DNA of 31,092 nucleotides. Origin: a virus. A program made the translations under genes and the position numbers. The stretch is taken from IMG/VR virus record IMGVR_UViG_3300009418_002501, positions 1 to 31,092 of that record; one strand, given 5' to 3'. Below are positions 7,190-13,516 of this stretch, in pieces (positions within the stretch are counted from its first letter, which is position 1; every line of letters starts with the position of its first letter). The notes beneath the pieces were generated by a model. It was not told where the DNA came from and did not search any database. It was given only the letters and a program-made list of their open reading frames with translations.

Positions 7190-8231
7190 TACAGAACTGC
7201 CAATCATAGAAACTATTTTGCTTGGCAAATCAATCCAGATGGGTGACCGTAGGGCTAGAATTGTCAAGGTTGTTTCTATTGGTGGAACTAGTCGTTATGA
7301 TACTGTCTATAAAGTAAAGTTTCAAGATGGCACGCAGGTTGAAATGCACGATTCTCAGATTCGTCCATTCTTAATTGAAGAAGGTGGTGCGGGCGAGGAA
7401 GCAACCGACGAACTAGACGATACTTATCGTGAAGATACGCCAGGCGAAGAAGTAGAAGAAAGGGCGATGGAAACCTTGACATTTGAATTCCCTGATGATC
7501 GAAAAGCGGCGCAATTTGATTATGATATTGAAAATTCTTCTATCGGTATAGGTGATCGGGTTGGGAACAAAGTAACAGTTACGGGTGTTCAATTCAAGTG
7601 GCGTGCTGGTATCAAGAAATATATGAAAAAGAGCAGAGGTAAACTTGTAAATGAATCTGTTGAACTGGATGAAGCATTGACTCTCGCAAGCGATGAAATA
7701 AACCCAGTAAAGAAATCTGCACAGAAACTTGCAAATCAAAGTCCTGATAGAACATACTATGTTGTTCAGCACACACATCATCATGGTGGTGGGAAAATTA
7801 AGTATCGGTATGAAGTGGTTGATTCTGTTGATATGCACATGTATAGAGATGCAAAGAGAATTGCACAGTATGGTAAAATCAAAGAATCCGTTGATGAATC
7901 CACGCCCACGAATGCAGTAGGTGGTGGAATGTCTCCGCATTTTGGTGGGGAAGGTCCAGTTCAGGGATATGACCCGATACTAGGAAAAAAGAAAAAGAAA
8001 AAGCGTAAAAAGTTTGCTGGTGCTGAAGTATTTGAATTAAACAGCGACGATTATCATACTTGTATGCACGGCAGAAAACGATATGAACGATGGAACAGAA
8101 AATTAAATATGGAAAACATTGATAACCAAGAGATTCGTGATTATGCCCATAAGAATCCTGGCGCACCAATTGTTATCCAAGACAAAACAACAGGTGTAAT
8201 GGCCTATTTAATTCACGGAGATAAAAAATGA
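7167..8231 (+). CDS. Unidentified phage protein, possible head-internal protein
   Basis: A 354-residue protein. Residues 20-70 look like a small beta domain (GDRRARIVKVVSIGG, then YKVKFQDGTQVEMHDSQIRP). An acidic linker follows (EEGGAGEEATDELDD), then a second basic/aromatic part with TYYVVQHTHHHGGGKIKYRY, a lysine run GKKKKKKRKK (about 273-282), and a C-terminal domain with Cys-Met-His. The N-terminus MKKFKRFSTE fits K-x-F-x2-F-x2-E, shared with two other products here. The TPTNAVGGG string is common in T4-like marine phage proteins (from memory). It overlaps the previous gene by 23 bases and the next by four. No catalytic motif is evident. Confidence 0.7.
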   Translation: MKKFKRFSTELPIIETILLGKSIQMGDRRARIVKVVSIGGTSRYDTVYKVKFQDGTQVEMHDSQIRPFLIEEGGAGEEATDELDDTYREDTPGEEVEERAMETLTFEFPDDRKAAQFDYDIENSSIGIGDRVGNKVTVTGVQFKWRAGIKKYMKKSRGKLVNESVELDEALTLASDEINPVKKSAQKLANQSPDRTYYVVQHTHHHGGGKIKYRYEVVDSVDMHMYRDAKRIAQYGKIKESVDESTPTNAVGGGMSPHFGGEGPVQGYDPILGKKKKKKRKKFAGAEVFELNSDDYHTCMHGRKRYERWNRKLNMENIDNQEIRDYAHKNPGAPIVIQDKTTGVMAYLIHGDKK

Positions 8232-8890
8232 AAACACTAATTGCATTAGCAGTATTATTATTAGCAACACCAATTGTTGCACAGGACTCGGAGGTAAATA
8301 ATGAAAGAGAAAAGATTGGACAGAGATTTAGAACGGCAATCGCCGATGGCAAAATTTCACCAGAAGAAGCAAAGGAACGGTTTGCTCAATGGAGAAAGAG
8401 CCAGTCGCCTAACGAAGATGCTCGTACTGATGACTCTCGTAAGCGGCGCGGGTTGCGAAGCACTCCAACAGATGACTCACGATGGAACTCCAGAGAACAC
8501 CGCTTCAACTGTGGTGGACAGCGTGAGAGAGCAGACGGAGCAGACTCAGGAAATCACAGACGCTACAGACTCGATAGCAGGGACACTGGAGAACATAGAC
8601 GAGGAAGCGAATTCCATTCTAGACGAGATAGCACTCGTTCCAGACGACCACAATTACAACATCGACCCAACTCTGGACAACATCGAGAATTCCGCAGAAA
8701 CAATCAAGGAACATGTGGACGATGCGGCGCTAGAACAGGTTCGGATCGAAGAAGCGTTGGAAGATTTGGATCAGGCGAACGACAGAGTTGGCGCAGCCGT
8801 CGGTCAGATCGAGGAACTAGAGGACCTAGTTGCGGACTACGAGACTTCCGACAGGGAAGTTCGCAGAGAAGCCCTAGAAAATCTCCATAA
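8228..8890 (+). CDS. Signal-peptide protein whose frame continues under the next gene
   Basis: The ATG at 8228 is four-base coupled to the previous stop and preceded by GGAG. Residues 1-19 (MKTLIALAVLLLATPIVAQ) are a classic Sec signal peptide. Residues 20-65 are charged and helical (DGKISPEEAKERFAQWRKS), like small periplasmic proteins. From about residue 70 to the stop at 8888-8890 the translation becomes Arg/Ser-rich and looks like an off-frame reading of the acidic coiled-coil gene that shares this DNA. So the first ~65 residues look genuine and the rest may be a passenger tail, or the protein may normally shift frame into the 345-residue reading near 8410-8440. The boundary cannot be settled from sequence alone. 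Confidence 0.55.
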   Translation: MKTLIALAVLLLATPIVAQDSEVNNEREKIGQRFRTAIADGKISPEEAKERFAQWRKSQSPNEDARTDDSRKRRGLRSTPTDDSRWNSREHRFNCGGQRERADGADSGNHRRYRLDSRDTGEHRRGSEFHSRRDSTRSRRPQLQHRPNSGQHREFRRNNQGTCGRCGARTGSDRRSVGRFGSGERQSWRSRRSDRGTRGPSCGLRDFRQGSSQRSPRKSP

Positions 8891-9338
8891 TTATATTACT
8901 CTATTCTTTGTAATAGGGTTCGGAATGTTGGTGGGCGGTGCCTTCATTGCCTTTTGGGTGAATGGTAGGCTTGGTGCAGTTTTACTTGCAATAGGTATAT
9001 TGACAGTAGGGTTTGCAGCCGCATCGCAATACTATCTTGAAGAAATTGCTACTGTTGGGTTGATTGTTTTAATTGTTGGATTCGTGGCAACAATTGCAGT
9101 AGTTGGCTGGATGCTTGTTAATGGCAGCCGATACGAAAAAGCAATTGAAGAAATTGTGGAACTCATAGAAGAGATGAAAGAGCATCTAGATATCGAAGAG
9201 CGTCGAGAAATTTTTGGTAGAAATGGTTTTGCTAGTGAATTGCAAAGTCCAATGACGAAGAAGATAGTTTCACAGATTAAGATTAAAAATAATTTTAAGA
9301 ATTTAGGTAAGACGAAGAAGAGAACCAACGACTCATAA
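8301..9338 (+). CDS. Coiled-coil membrane protein, nested start, possible lipoprotein
   Basis: A 345-residue frame with a perfect GGAGGT Shine-Dalgarno before ATG 8301. The first 39 residues are basic and may be a shadow of the overlapping frame. Convincing protein begins at residue 40 (8418), MLVLMTLVSGAGCEALQQ, a hydrophobic stretch ending in a lipobox-like Cys52. Then follow an acidic heptad-rich coiled coil (about 60-195) and three membrane segments: ITLFFVIGFGMLVGGAFIAF, then GRLGAVLLAIGILTVGFAA, then a third with GLIVLIVGFVATIAVVGWML. The C-terminus is basic. An envelope protein involved in lysis or membrane remodelling is possible, but no family is recognised. The last 44 bases overlap the converging SegE-like gene. 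Confidence 0.65.
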   Translation: MKEKRLDRDLERQSPMAKFHQKKQRNGLLNGERASRLTKMLVLMTLVSGAGCEALQQMTHDGTPENTASTVVDSVREQTEQTQEITDATDSIAGTLENIDEEANSILDEIALVPDDHNYNIDPTLDNIENSAETIKEHVDDAALEQVRIEEALEDLDQANDRVGAAVGQIEELEDLVADYETSDREVRREALENLHNYITLFFVIGFGMLVGGAFIAFWVNGRLGAVLLAIGILTVGFAAASQYYLEEIATVGLIVLIVGFVATIAVVGWMLVNGSRYEKAIEEIVELIEEMKEHLDIEERREIFGRNGFASELQSPMTKKIVSQIKIKNNFKNLGKTKKRTNDS

Positions 9339-9729
9339 TATTAGAATTGTAATATTCTCTCTCACCATTTTCTAGTATAGAAGTAAGAACATCATATTTG
9401 AATTGATATTCTACTTCTGAAAAAGTAAGTTCACCTTTGGTTTTGCATAGTTTCAAGACTTCGAAGGTGAACTTATCTTTTCCAAGTTCTTCTATTTCTT
9501 GATTGAGTTCGTCGCAAGAACCAGTATATTTTTTCCAGTTAGATTCGGAAATTACTTTTTTGCGGTTTGTTCTGCCTTTGACTTTCTTACGGCGATACGA
9601 ACTGGTTTGTTTTTTGCCGATGTATTTTCTCTGTGTGTCTTTACGAGTAATACAGTATACAAACCCAAACCAATCATCAAAGTTAAAGTCATCAGGTAAA
9701 TTATTCCAGTGTCCATTGTTTTCTTCCAT
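9295..9729 (-). CDS. SegE-like GIY-YIG family putative endonuclease
   Basis: A 144-residue protein. GFVYCIT (22-28) and KYIGKK (35-40) correspond to the GIY and YIG strands. A basic segment (SSYRRKKVKGRTNRKKV, 43-59) would carry the catalytic Arg. Glu105 in SEVEYQF is the likely metal-binding Glu, and YYNSNI (126-131) is the conserved end. This matches the SegE-like GIY-YIG proteins of T4-like phages, which are often free-standing homing nucleases or their relatives. It converges on and overlaps the coiled-coil membrane protein gene by 44 bases. A GATAAATA late-like box lies a few bases before the ATG. Whether it is active or domesticated cannot be told. Confidence 0.75.
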   Translation of the reverse strand: MEENNGHWNNLPDDFNFDDWFGFVYCITRKDTQRKYIGKKQTSSYRRKKVKGRTNRKKVISESNWKKYTGSCDELNQEIEELGKDKFTFEVLKLCKTKGELTFSEVEYQFKYDVLTSILENGEREYYNSNIMSRWFSSSSYLNS

Positions 9730-9733
9730 ATAC

Positions 9734-9741
9734 TATTTATC
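9734..9741 (-). promoter_or_regulatory. Late-promoter-like box GATAAATA
   Basis: On the minus strand the octamer GATAAATA lies five bases before the SegE-like ATG. It differs by one base from the T4 late consensus TATAAATA. The distance to the start is very short, so the transcript would be nearly leaderless if it initiates here. Confidence 0.3.
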
Positions 9742-9748
9742 TAATATT

Positions 9749-9889
9749 TTACATCGATAAAATAAGTTTTCCTATTAATATTCCAAGAACAAATCCTACT
9801 ATACCTACTCCTGCACCCAATGGTGTTGAAAGTAAGTAAATTTTATTGTTCACCCATTCGGCTACCCCGTCCGTCCAATCCTTGTTCAT
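9749..9889 (-). CDS. Small membrane protein, 46 residues
   Basis: A minus-strand frame starts at ATG 9887-9889 behind a perfect GGAGG (seen as CCTCC at 9896-9900) with good spacing, and ends at TAA 9749-9751. It begins MNKDWTDGVAEWVNNKIYLL and continues into a Gly-rich hydrophobic helix (about residues 22-44, with GVGIVGFVLGILIG). It overlaps the end of the trypsin-like gene by 47 bases in another frame. The charged N-terminus and single helix would suit a small holin-like or accessory membrane protein, but that is a guess. Its position makes it co-transcribed with the lipoprotein protease. Confidence 0.75.
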   Translation of the reverse strand: MNKDWTDGVAEWVNNKIYLLSTPLGAGVGIVGFVLGILIGKLILSM

Positions 9890-10610
9890 TTAGAACCTCC
9901 TCAATCCACCCTCTATAAAATTTAATTCGTGTAGCCGAACACTCGACTATTCCAAATTCATCTGTCAAGAATGATGTTATTATTCCTACTAACCTTTCTT
10001 CTCCTTCTAGTGTAGCAATTACTGCGCCGCCAGAATCACCAAACCAGATTGTTGCCCGTCTTGGTAGAAACTTTATTTCGTTTATGTCTTCAAGTATTGT
10101 TCCGTAATATTGAAATACACTTGGCTTGCTGTATTTTTTATATCCGAACGAATATCCGATAACTGTTATATCACTGAATCTCCACAATACTCTATTATTA
10201 TGTAGGGAAATGGGGTTAATATCTACTGGATATTCTAGAAAAATAATGCCGATATCATTTACAGGTCTTCCATACATTTCATATTCAGGATGAAGAAGAG
10301 TAGAGGAAACAGGAACACACATTTCTCCAAAATATACTGAGTCTATTTTTTTATTATCGATACAATGTCCAGCAGTTAGAACTACATCGGGTGCAATAAG
10401 AACTCCGCCGCCTACTAAACTTCCATTTTCTCTATGAATAGAACCAACGAAAGGATAGGGATCGTTTTCATTGTTTGTGGCAACAAAAGGATCAAAGACT
10501 TCTGGTATTGGGTTTTGTTGTTGGGGAGGTGTAGGTAAAGGTAGAGTTGAAGTGCAACTTACTAAACATAACAAAGTTGCTAAGAAATATGCAGTTCTCC
10601 TAAGTACCAT
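9843..10610 (-). CDS. Trypsin-like (S1 family) serine protease, predicted lipoprotein
   Basis: A 255-residue protein. Residues 1-19 are a lipoprotein signal (MVLRRTAYFLATLLCLVSC, lipobox LVSC, Cys19), followed by a proline-rich linker. The chymotrypsin-fold catalytic triad is complete: His82 in LTAGHC, Asp119 in VNDIGI and Ser193 in GDSGG. The oxyanion-hole glycines and the GGGVLIAP entry strand are present. It should be exported and lipid-anchored in the inner or outer membrane, where it could cut envelope or periplasmic proteins. T4's own prohead protease (gp21) belongs to a different family, so a head-maturation role is unlikely. A TATAAATA late box lies 10 bases before the ATG, indicating late expression. 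The S1 family call is secure; the target is unknown. Confidence 0.88.
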   Translation of the reverse strand: MVLRRTAYFLATLLCLVSCTSTLPLPTPPQQQNPIPEVFDPFVATNNENDPYPFVGSIHRENGSLVGGGVLIAPDVVLTAGHCIDNKKIDSVYFGEMCVPVSSTLLHPEYEMYGRPVNDIGIIFLEYPVDINPISLHNNRVLWRFSDITVIGYSFGYKKYSKPSVFQYYGTILEDINEIKFLPRRATIWFGDSGGAVIATLEGEERLVGIITSFLTDEFGIVECSATRIKFYRGWIEEVLNEQGLDGRGSRMGEQ

Positions 10611-10619
10611 TCCATAAAG

Positions 10620-10627
10620 TATTTATA
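10620..10627 (-). promoter_or_regulatory. T4-type late promoter TATAAATA
   Basis: The exact octamer TATAAATA, the T4 late-promoter -10 element recognised with the gp55 sigma, lies on the minus strand 10-17 bases before the protease start at 10610. The match and position in a divergent gap make a functional late promoter likely, with a very short leader. Confidence 0.65.
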
Positions 10628-10629
10628 TG

Positions 10630-10675
10630 AAAAGTGGCTGTTAACCCGTTTAAAAAAAAATAAAAAGCCACTTTT
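10630..10675. terminator. Inverted repeat, possible terminator or operator
   Basis: AAAAGTGGCT at 10630-10639 is repeated in reverse complement as AGCCACTTTT at 10666-10675, a perfect 10-bp stem around a 26-base A-rich loop. On the plus strand it is followed by further Ts, like a rho-independent terminator that would stop rightward read-through. It also sits directly upstream of the late box for the leftward protease, so it could instead be a binding site. Confidence 0.4.
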
Positions 10676-10742
10676 TGATTTTACTATATACTGTGAATAT
10701 TATGAATAAGTGTCAATAAACACATTCATTTAGGGGAAAGAA

Positions 10743-12479
10743 ATGGGACAAACATATTACTGGAAAGGCCAGACAGGCCCAAGTTCCGGCGTGACTATGG
10801 CCAACGCAAATACATTACAGCCATCGTTAACGATTTCGGAAAAATATTTCGTTAATTCTACAAACAACTGGAATAATGCAGCAAACTGGGCAATAGACAT
10901 TGGACAGACTGGTGACTATAATGATGAATGGGACCAAGCCGGAGATACGGGCGGCAACCCGAACCAGAATCACTTCATCACACCACCCAGTTGGCCTAAA
11001 GCAGGAGACAAAGTAATATTTGATAAAATCGAAAATGCTTTTCTTGACGGCGCAACAGGCACAACAGGCGAAAGATGGCCACACAGTGAGTGTTTGTTTG
11101 GTGGGACTACCAACGACAATAAATGGTTCGTCGGTAATAGCACCGCAGGAAAATTAGAAAAACTTACAATCGAAGATGGATATGCTGAAGTATTATACGC
11201 AAGAGATTTAAGTGATGGAGTATTTGGAACCAACCGTGGAACTGGTGCTAGATTAGGTATCAATATGGTAAACGGTTATTGCTCTACATATGGTGCATCT
11301 GGACCAAATGAGGGTCTAGGATTGTATGTTGCACAATTTATCGATAATTCTATTAAAGAACCTGCTCCTATCCACGACAGTTGGTGGCACATGTTTGATT
11401 GGACAAGAGAAAGAACATTTACTTCTAATTTCAGAACAGATAATCTTTATATTAATGGTGCCGCTCACTATTCGTTCTATCAAGACGAATTAAAGAGAGG
11501 TGCCACTTTTGATAATGTTACAATAAACAGGAATGCAGATTGGAGTCAGTGGCCCGCATCCTCCGAGGCTGGCAGGGGATGGTTCAAAATGAAGGGCGAT
11601 ACAGTTAACTATGATATTGCTACTATCTTTAAAGATACTTCTGAACGAATTGCTCAAACACTCATCACTTCTCGTACTTCCCTTCCATCTCTAATCGTTG
11701 GTTCAAAGTATCGCTATAAATTCTTTAACGAAGCACCGTTAACAGTAGCGTGTCATGTAGATACTGCTAAAATTTATCCTACAGAAAATTCTGGAATCAC
11801 AGCACAGTACTTCTGGCCGCCGCCGTACAGCAAAACCTTCTGTCCTTCAAAGGGGGGTTGGCATTTTACAGATTCTGCCGAATGTCCCCCCGAACCTGTT
11901 GATCCTGTTGATATTGACTCGGGCGCTTGGGGCACAGTGAAAGGTATGGCGGCTGTAGTATTTACTGCTGACCGAGATGGTATAAGTGGTTCATCAGGAC
12001 CTGGCCAATCTTCATATCACGGAGTTTCTGTCGGGCATCTTTATATGCAAGACACCAATCCATTTTACAATCTTAGTATGGTAACTGGTGACAAGAAGAA
12101 AAATTACAACACCGTAATGATTGACTTAACACATCCAAGTAACGGTGGTGCAACTATTTCTAATCTTTATGGTTATTCTGGATACTTGTATCCAGAGGCA
12201 AATGGAATTACTGCATCCATTTCGTTTAGAATTCTGAATGGAGAAATTAATGCTAAAACCATCGTACAGGGACATGACCCACAAAACGAACCTTGGATTG
12301 GGTTTGGAATTGCAGGGCATACTTTAGGTATTGGTGGTATACACAACGGACTCCTACAACTAGAAAACAATTGTGATATTAGATTGGTACGGGGTGCAAG
12401 AGTAGGTACAACAACAGCACAAGCCGACCAAACTTCTATCCTTACTGATGCTTCAATTAATTGGAGCCCAGGCAAATAA
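10743..12479 (+). CDS. Large probable virion protein (tail/fibre type), unidentified
   Basis: A 578-residue protein beginning MGQTYYWKGQTGPSSGVT, behind AGGGGAAAG. It has no signal peptide, membrane segment or coiled coil. It is rich in Gly, Asn, Thr, Trp and aromatic residues with repeated beta-strand-like segments, for example FRTDNLYINGAAHYSFY. The C-terminal part (about 430-560) alternates strands and turns such as ATISNLYGYSGYLYP and GIGGIHNGLLQLENN, suggesting a beta-helix or beta-sandwich fibre. It is a single-gene rightward unit between the divergent protease and a strong terminator. A receptor-binding or surface structural role is inferred from composition only. Confidence 0.65.
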   Translation: MGQTYYWKGQTGPSSGVTMANANTLQPSLTISEKYFVNSTNNWNNAANWAIDIGQTGDYNDEWDQAGDTGGNPNQNHFITPPSWPKAGDKVIFDKIENAFLDGATGTTGERWPHSECLFGGTTNDNKWFVGNSTAGKLEKLTIEDGYAEVLYARDLSDGVFGTNRGTGARLGINMVNGYCSTYGASGPNEGLGLYVAQFIDNSIKEPAPIHDSWWHMFDWTRERTFTSNFRTDNLYINGAAHYSFYQDELKRGATFDNVTINRNADWSQWPASSEAGRGWFKMKGDTVNYDIATIFKDTSERIAQTLITSRTSLPSLIVGSKYRYKFFNEAPLTVACHVDTAKIYPTENSGITAQYFWPPPYSKTFCPSKGGWHFTDSAECPPEPVDPVDIDSGAWGTVKGMAAVVFTADRDGISGSSGPGQSSYHGVSVGHLYMQDTNPFYNLSMVTGDKKKNYNTVMIDLTHPSNGGATISNLYGYSGYLYPEANGITASISFRILNGEINAKTIVQGHDPQNEPWIGFGIAGHTLGIGGIHNGLLQLENNCDIRLVRGARVGTTTAQADQTSILTDASINWSPGK

Positions 12480-12498
12480 AATAAATAACACAATAAAG

Positions 12499-12527
12499 AA
12501 GCCCCCTTTTCGGAGGGGGCTTTTTTT
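12499..12527. terminator. Strong bidirectional rho-independent terminator
   Basis: A 9-bp GC-rich stem (AAGCCCCCT at 12499-12507 pairing with AGGGGGCTT at 12514-12522) with a six-base loop is followed by seven Ts on the plus strand. The minus strand also has a short T-rich run after the stem. It lies between two converging genes and should end transcription from both sides. Confidence 0.9.
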
Positions 12528-12545
12528 AATTTATGTTTTTTTAAT

Positions 12546-13406
12546 TTAAGACTTAATTTTCATTCTTTTTTCATAAGCAACACGCACTTTGTCGTTATCG
12601 AAAACTACCTCTACATTAGTTCCTTTTGTTGGAATATTATATCGTGTGGTAGTTTTAAACTCGGGCCTTTGTAATGCACCAACTAATGCAGACCGTTCTC
12701 GTCCATTTTTCGCTTGATAAAGTCTTTCTACCTTACCGTCTTTACGCTTGGGATGTGTATCTACTTGAGATGTACCTTGTCCTGTTCGGACTAAAGGAAT
12801 TGACTCTGCTTCATCCACTACTTTTTTTTTTAAAATGCTTTCGAAGTGGGCGACTTCTGCTTCAGAGAATTCAACGGATTCTTTCTTCTCGCCCTTCCAG
12901 TTCTTATCAACATAGTCAAAGAACTCTTTCTTCTTGTCGCCTTCTAGGTCTGCTGGCGAATCAACACCAAACTTCTTAAGGGCTGCCTTAAAGAACTTTT
13001 CATACTCTTCGTCTTTTCCTTCTTCGACTTCTTCCTCTTCTTCTTCTGCTTCTGGGTCTGGAATGGTTGCTTCACCACACCCATCACCACTTCCAGTTCC
13101 TTCTGCTTGAACCAGCGAAGGGACTTCTGCTTGAATATCTGTTGAAGGTTTACCTGTTCCAGCGGCGGTGTCGGCAACTTCCATTTCGTGAGCGCCGGCA
13201 GTAATGGTAGTTCCATCTTCTAGTTCTACTTCATAAACTTCACCAGTAGCATTATCTTCAACTTCTTTTGTTACGGTGCCTGCTTTTGTACCAATTACTA
13301 CTGTTTTGCCAATCATATGGGTTTCTTGAAGGGTGATACGGGGGCAATCTTCCGTGTTGGGAAGATTTCTGATGTTTGAAGCCCAGATTCTATCTTGTAT
13401 TGTCAT
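12546..13406 (-). CDS. Acidic phage protein with small helical domain, unknown function
   Basis: A 286-residue protein. Residues 1-75 form a beta-rich start (KTVVIGTKAGTVTKEV, then YEVELEDGTTITAG). An acidic run follows (PDPEAEEEEEEVEEGKDEE), then a compact helical domain, YEKFFKAALKKFGVDSPADL, and KKKEFFDYVDKNWKGEKKE (about 158-176). From memory this FFDYVDKNW-type unit recurs in head or scaffold-like proteins of T4-like marine phages. The C-terminal part (TRYNIPTKGTNVEVVFDNDK) is beta-rich. It has its own SD (AAGGGAG). The porin terminator lies upstream of it, so it needs its own promoter. A virion or scaffold role is inference. Confidence 0.65.
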   Translation of the reverse strand: MTIQDRIWASNIRNLPNTEDCPRITLQETHMIGKTVVIGTKAGTVTKEVEDNATGEVYEVELEDGTTITAGAHEMEVADTAAGTGKPSTDIQAEVPSLVQAEGTGSGDGCGEATIPDPEAEEEEEEVEEGKDEEYEKFFKAALKKFGVDSPADLEGDKKKEFFDYVDKNWKGEKKESVEFSEAEVAHFESILKKKVVDEAESIPLVRTGQGTSQVDTHPKRKDGKVERLYQAKNGRERSALVGALQRPEFKTTTRYNIPTKGTNVEVVFDNDKVRVAYEKRMKIKS

Positions 13407-13448
13407 TTTAAACTCCCTTAGTTTGAGTATTTTCTATAATATATGTAT

Positions 13449-13479
13449 AAAAAACAACCCCCCGACCTGAGTCGAGGGG
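13449..13479 (-). terminator. Rho-independent terminator after the porin gene
   Basis: On the minus strand a nine-pair stem (CCCCUCGAC with GUCGGGGGG, including one U-G pair, + strand 13458-13479), with a four-base loop, is followed by TTGTTTTTT (13457-13449). It stands 38 bases beyond the porin stop and closes the porin transcription unit. Confidence 0.85.
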
Positions 13480-13516
13480 CTGTCTGCCTGACGGCGGGAA
13501 GGGTATTCCCATAAAA

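Noticed and set aside
7413-7940. 175-residue minus-strand frame
   Set aside because: Antisense shadow of the 354-residue gene, without a ribosome site or protein-like pattern.
12820-12835. Run of ten Ts that might be a frameshift or slippage site
   Set aside because: The frame on both sides reads as one protein with a Lys-Lys-Lys stretch, so no shift is needed.
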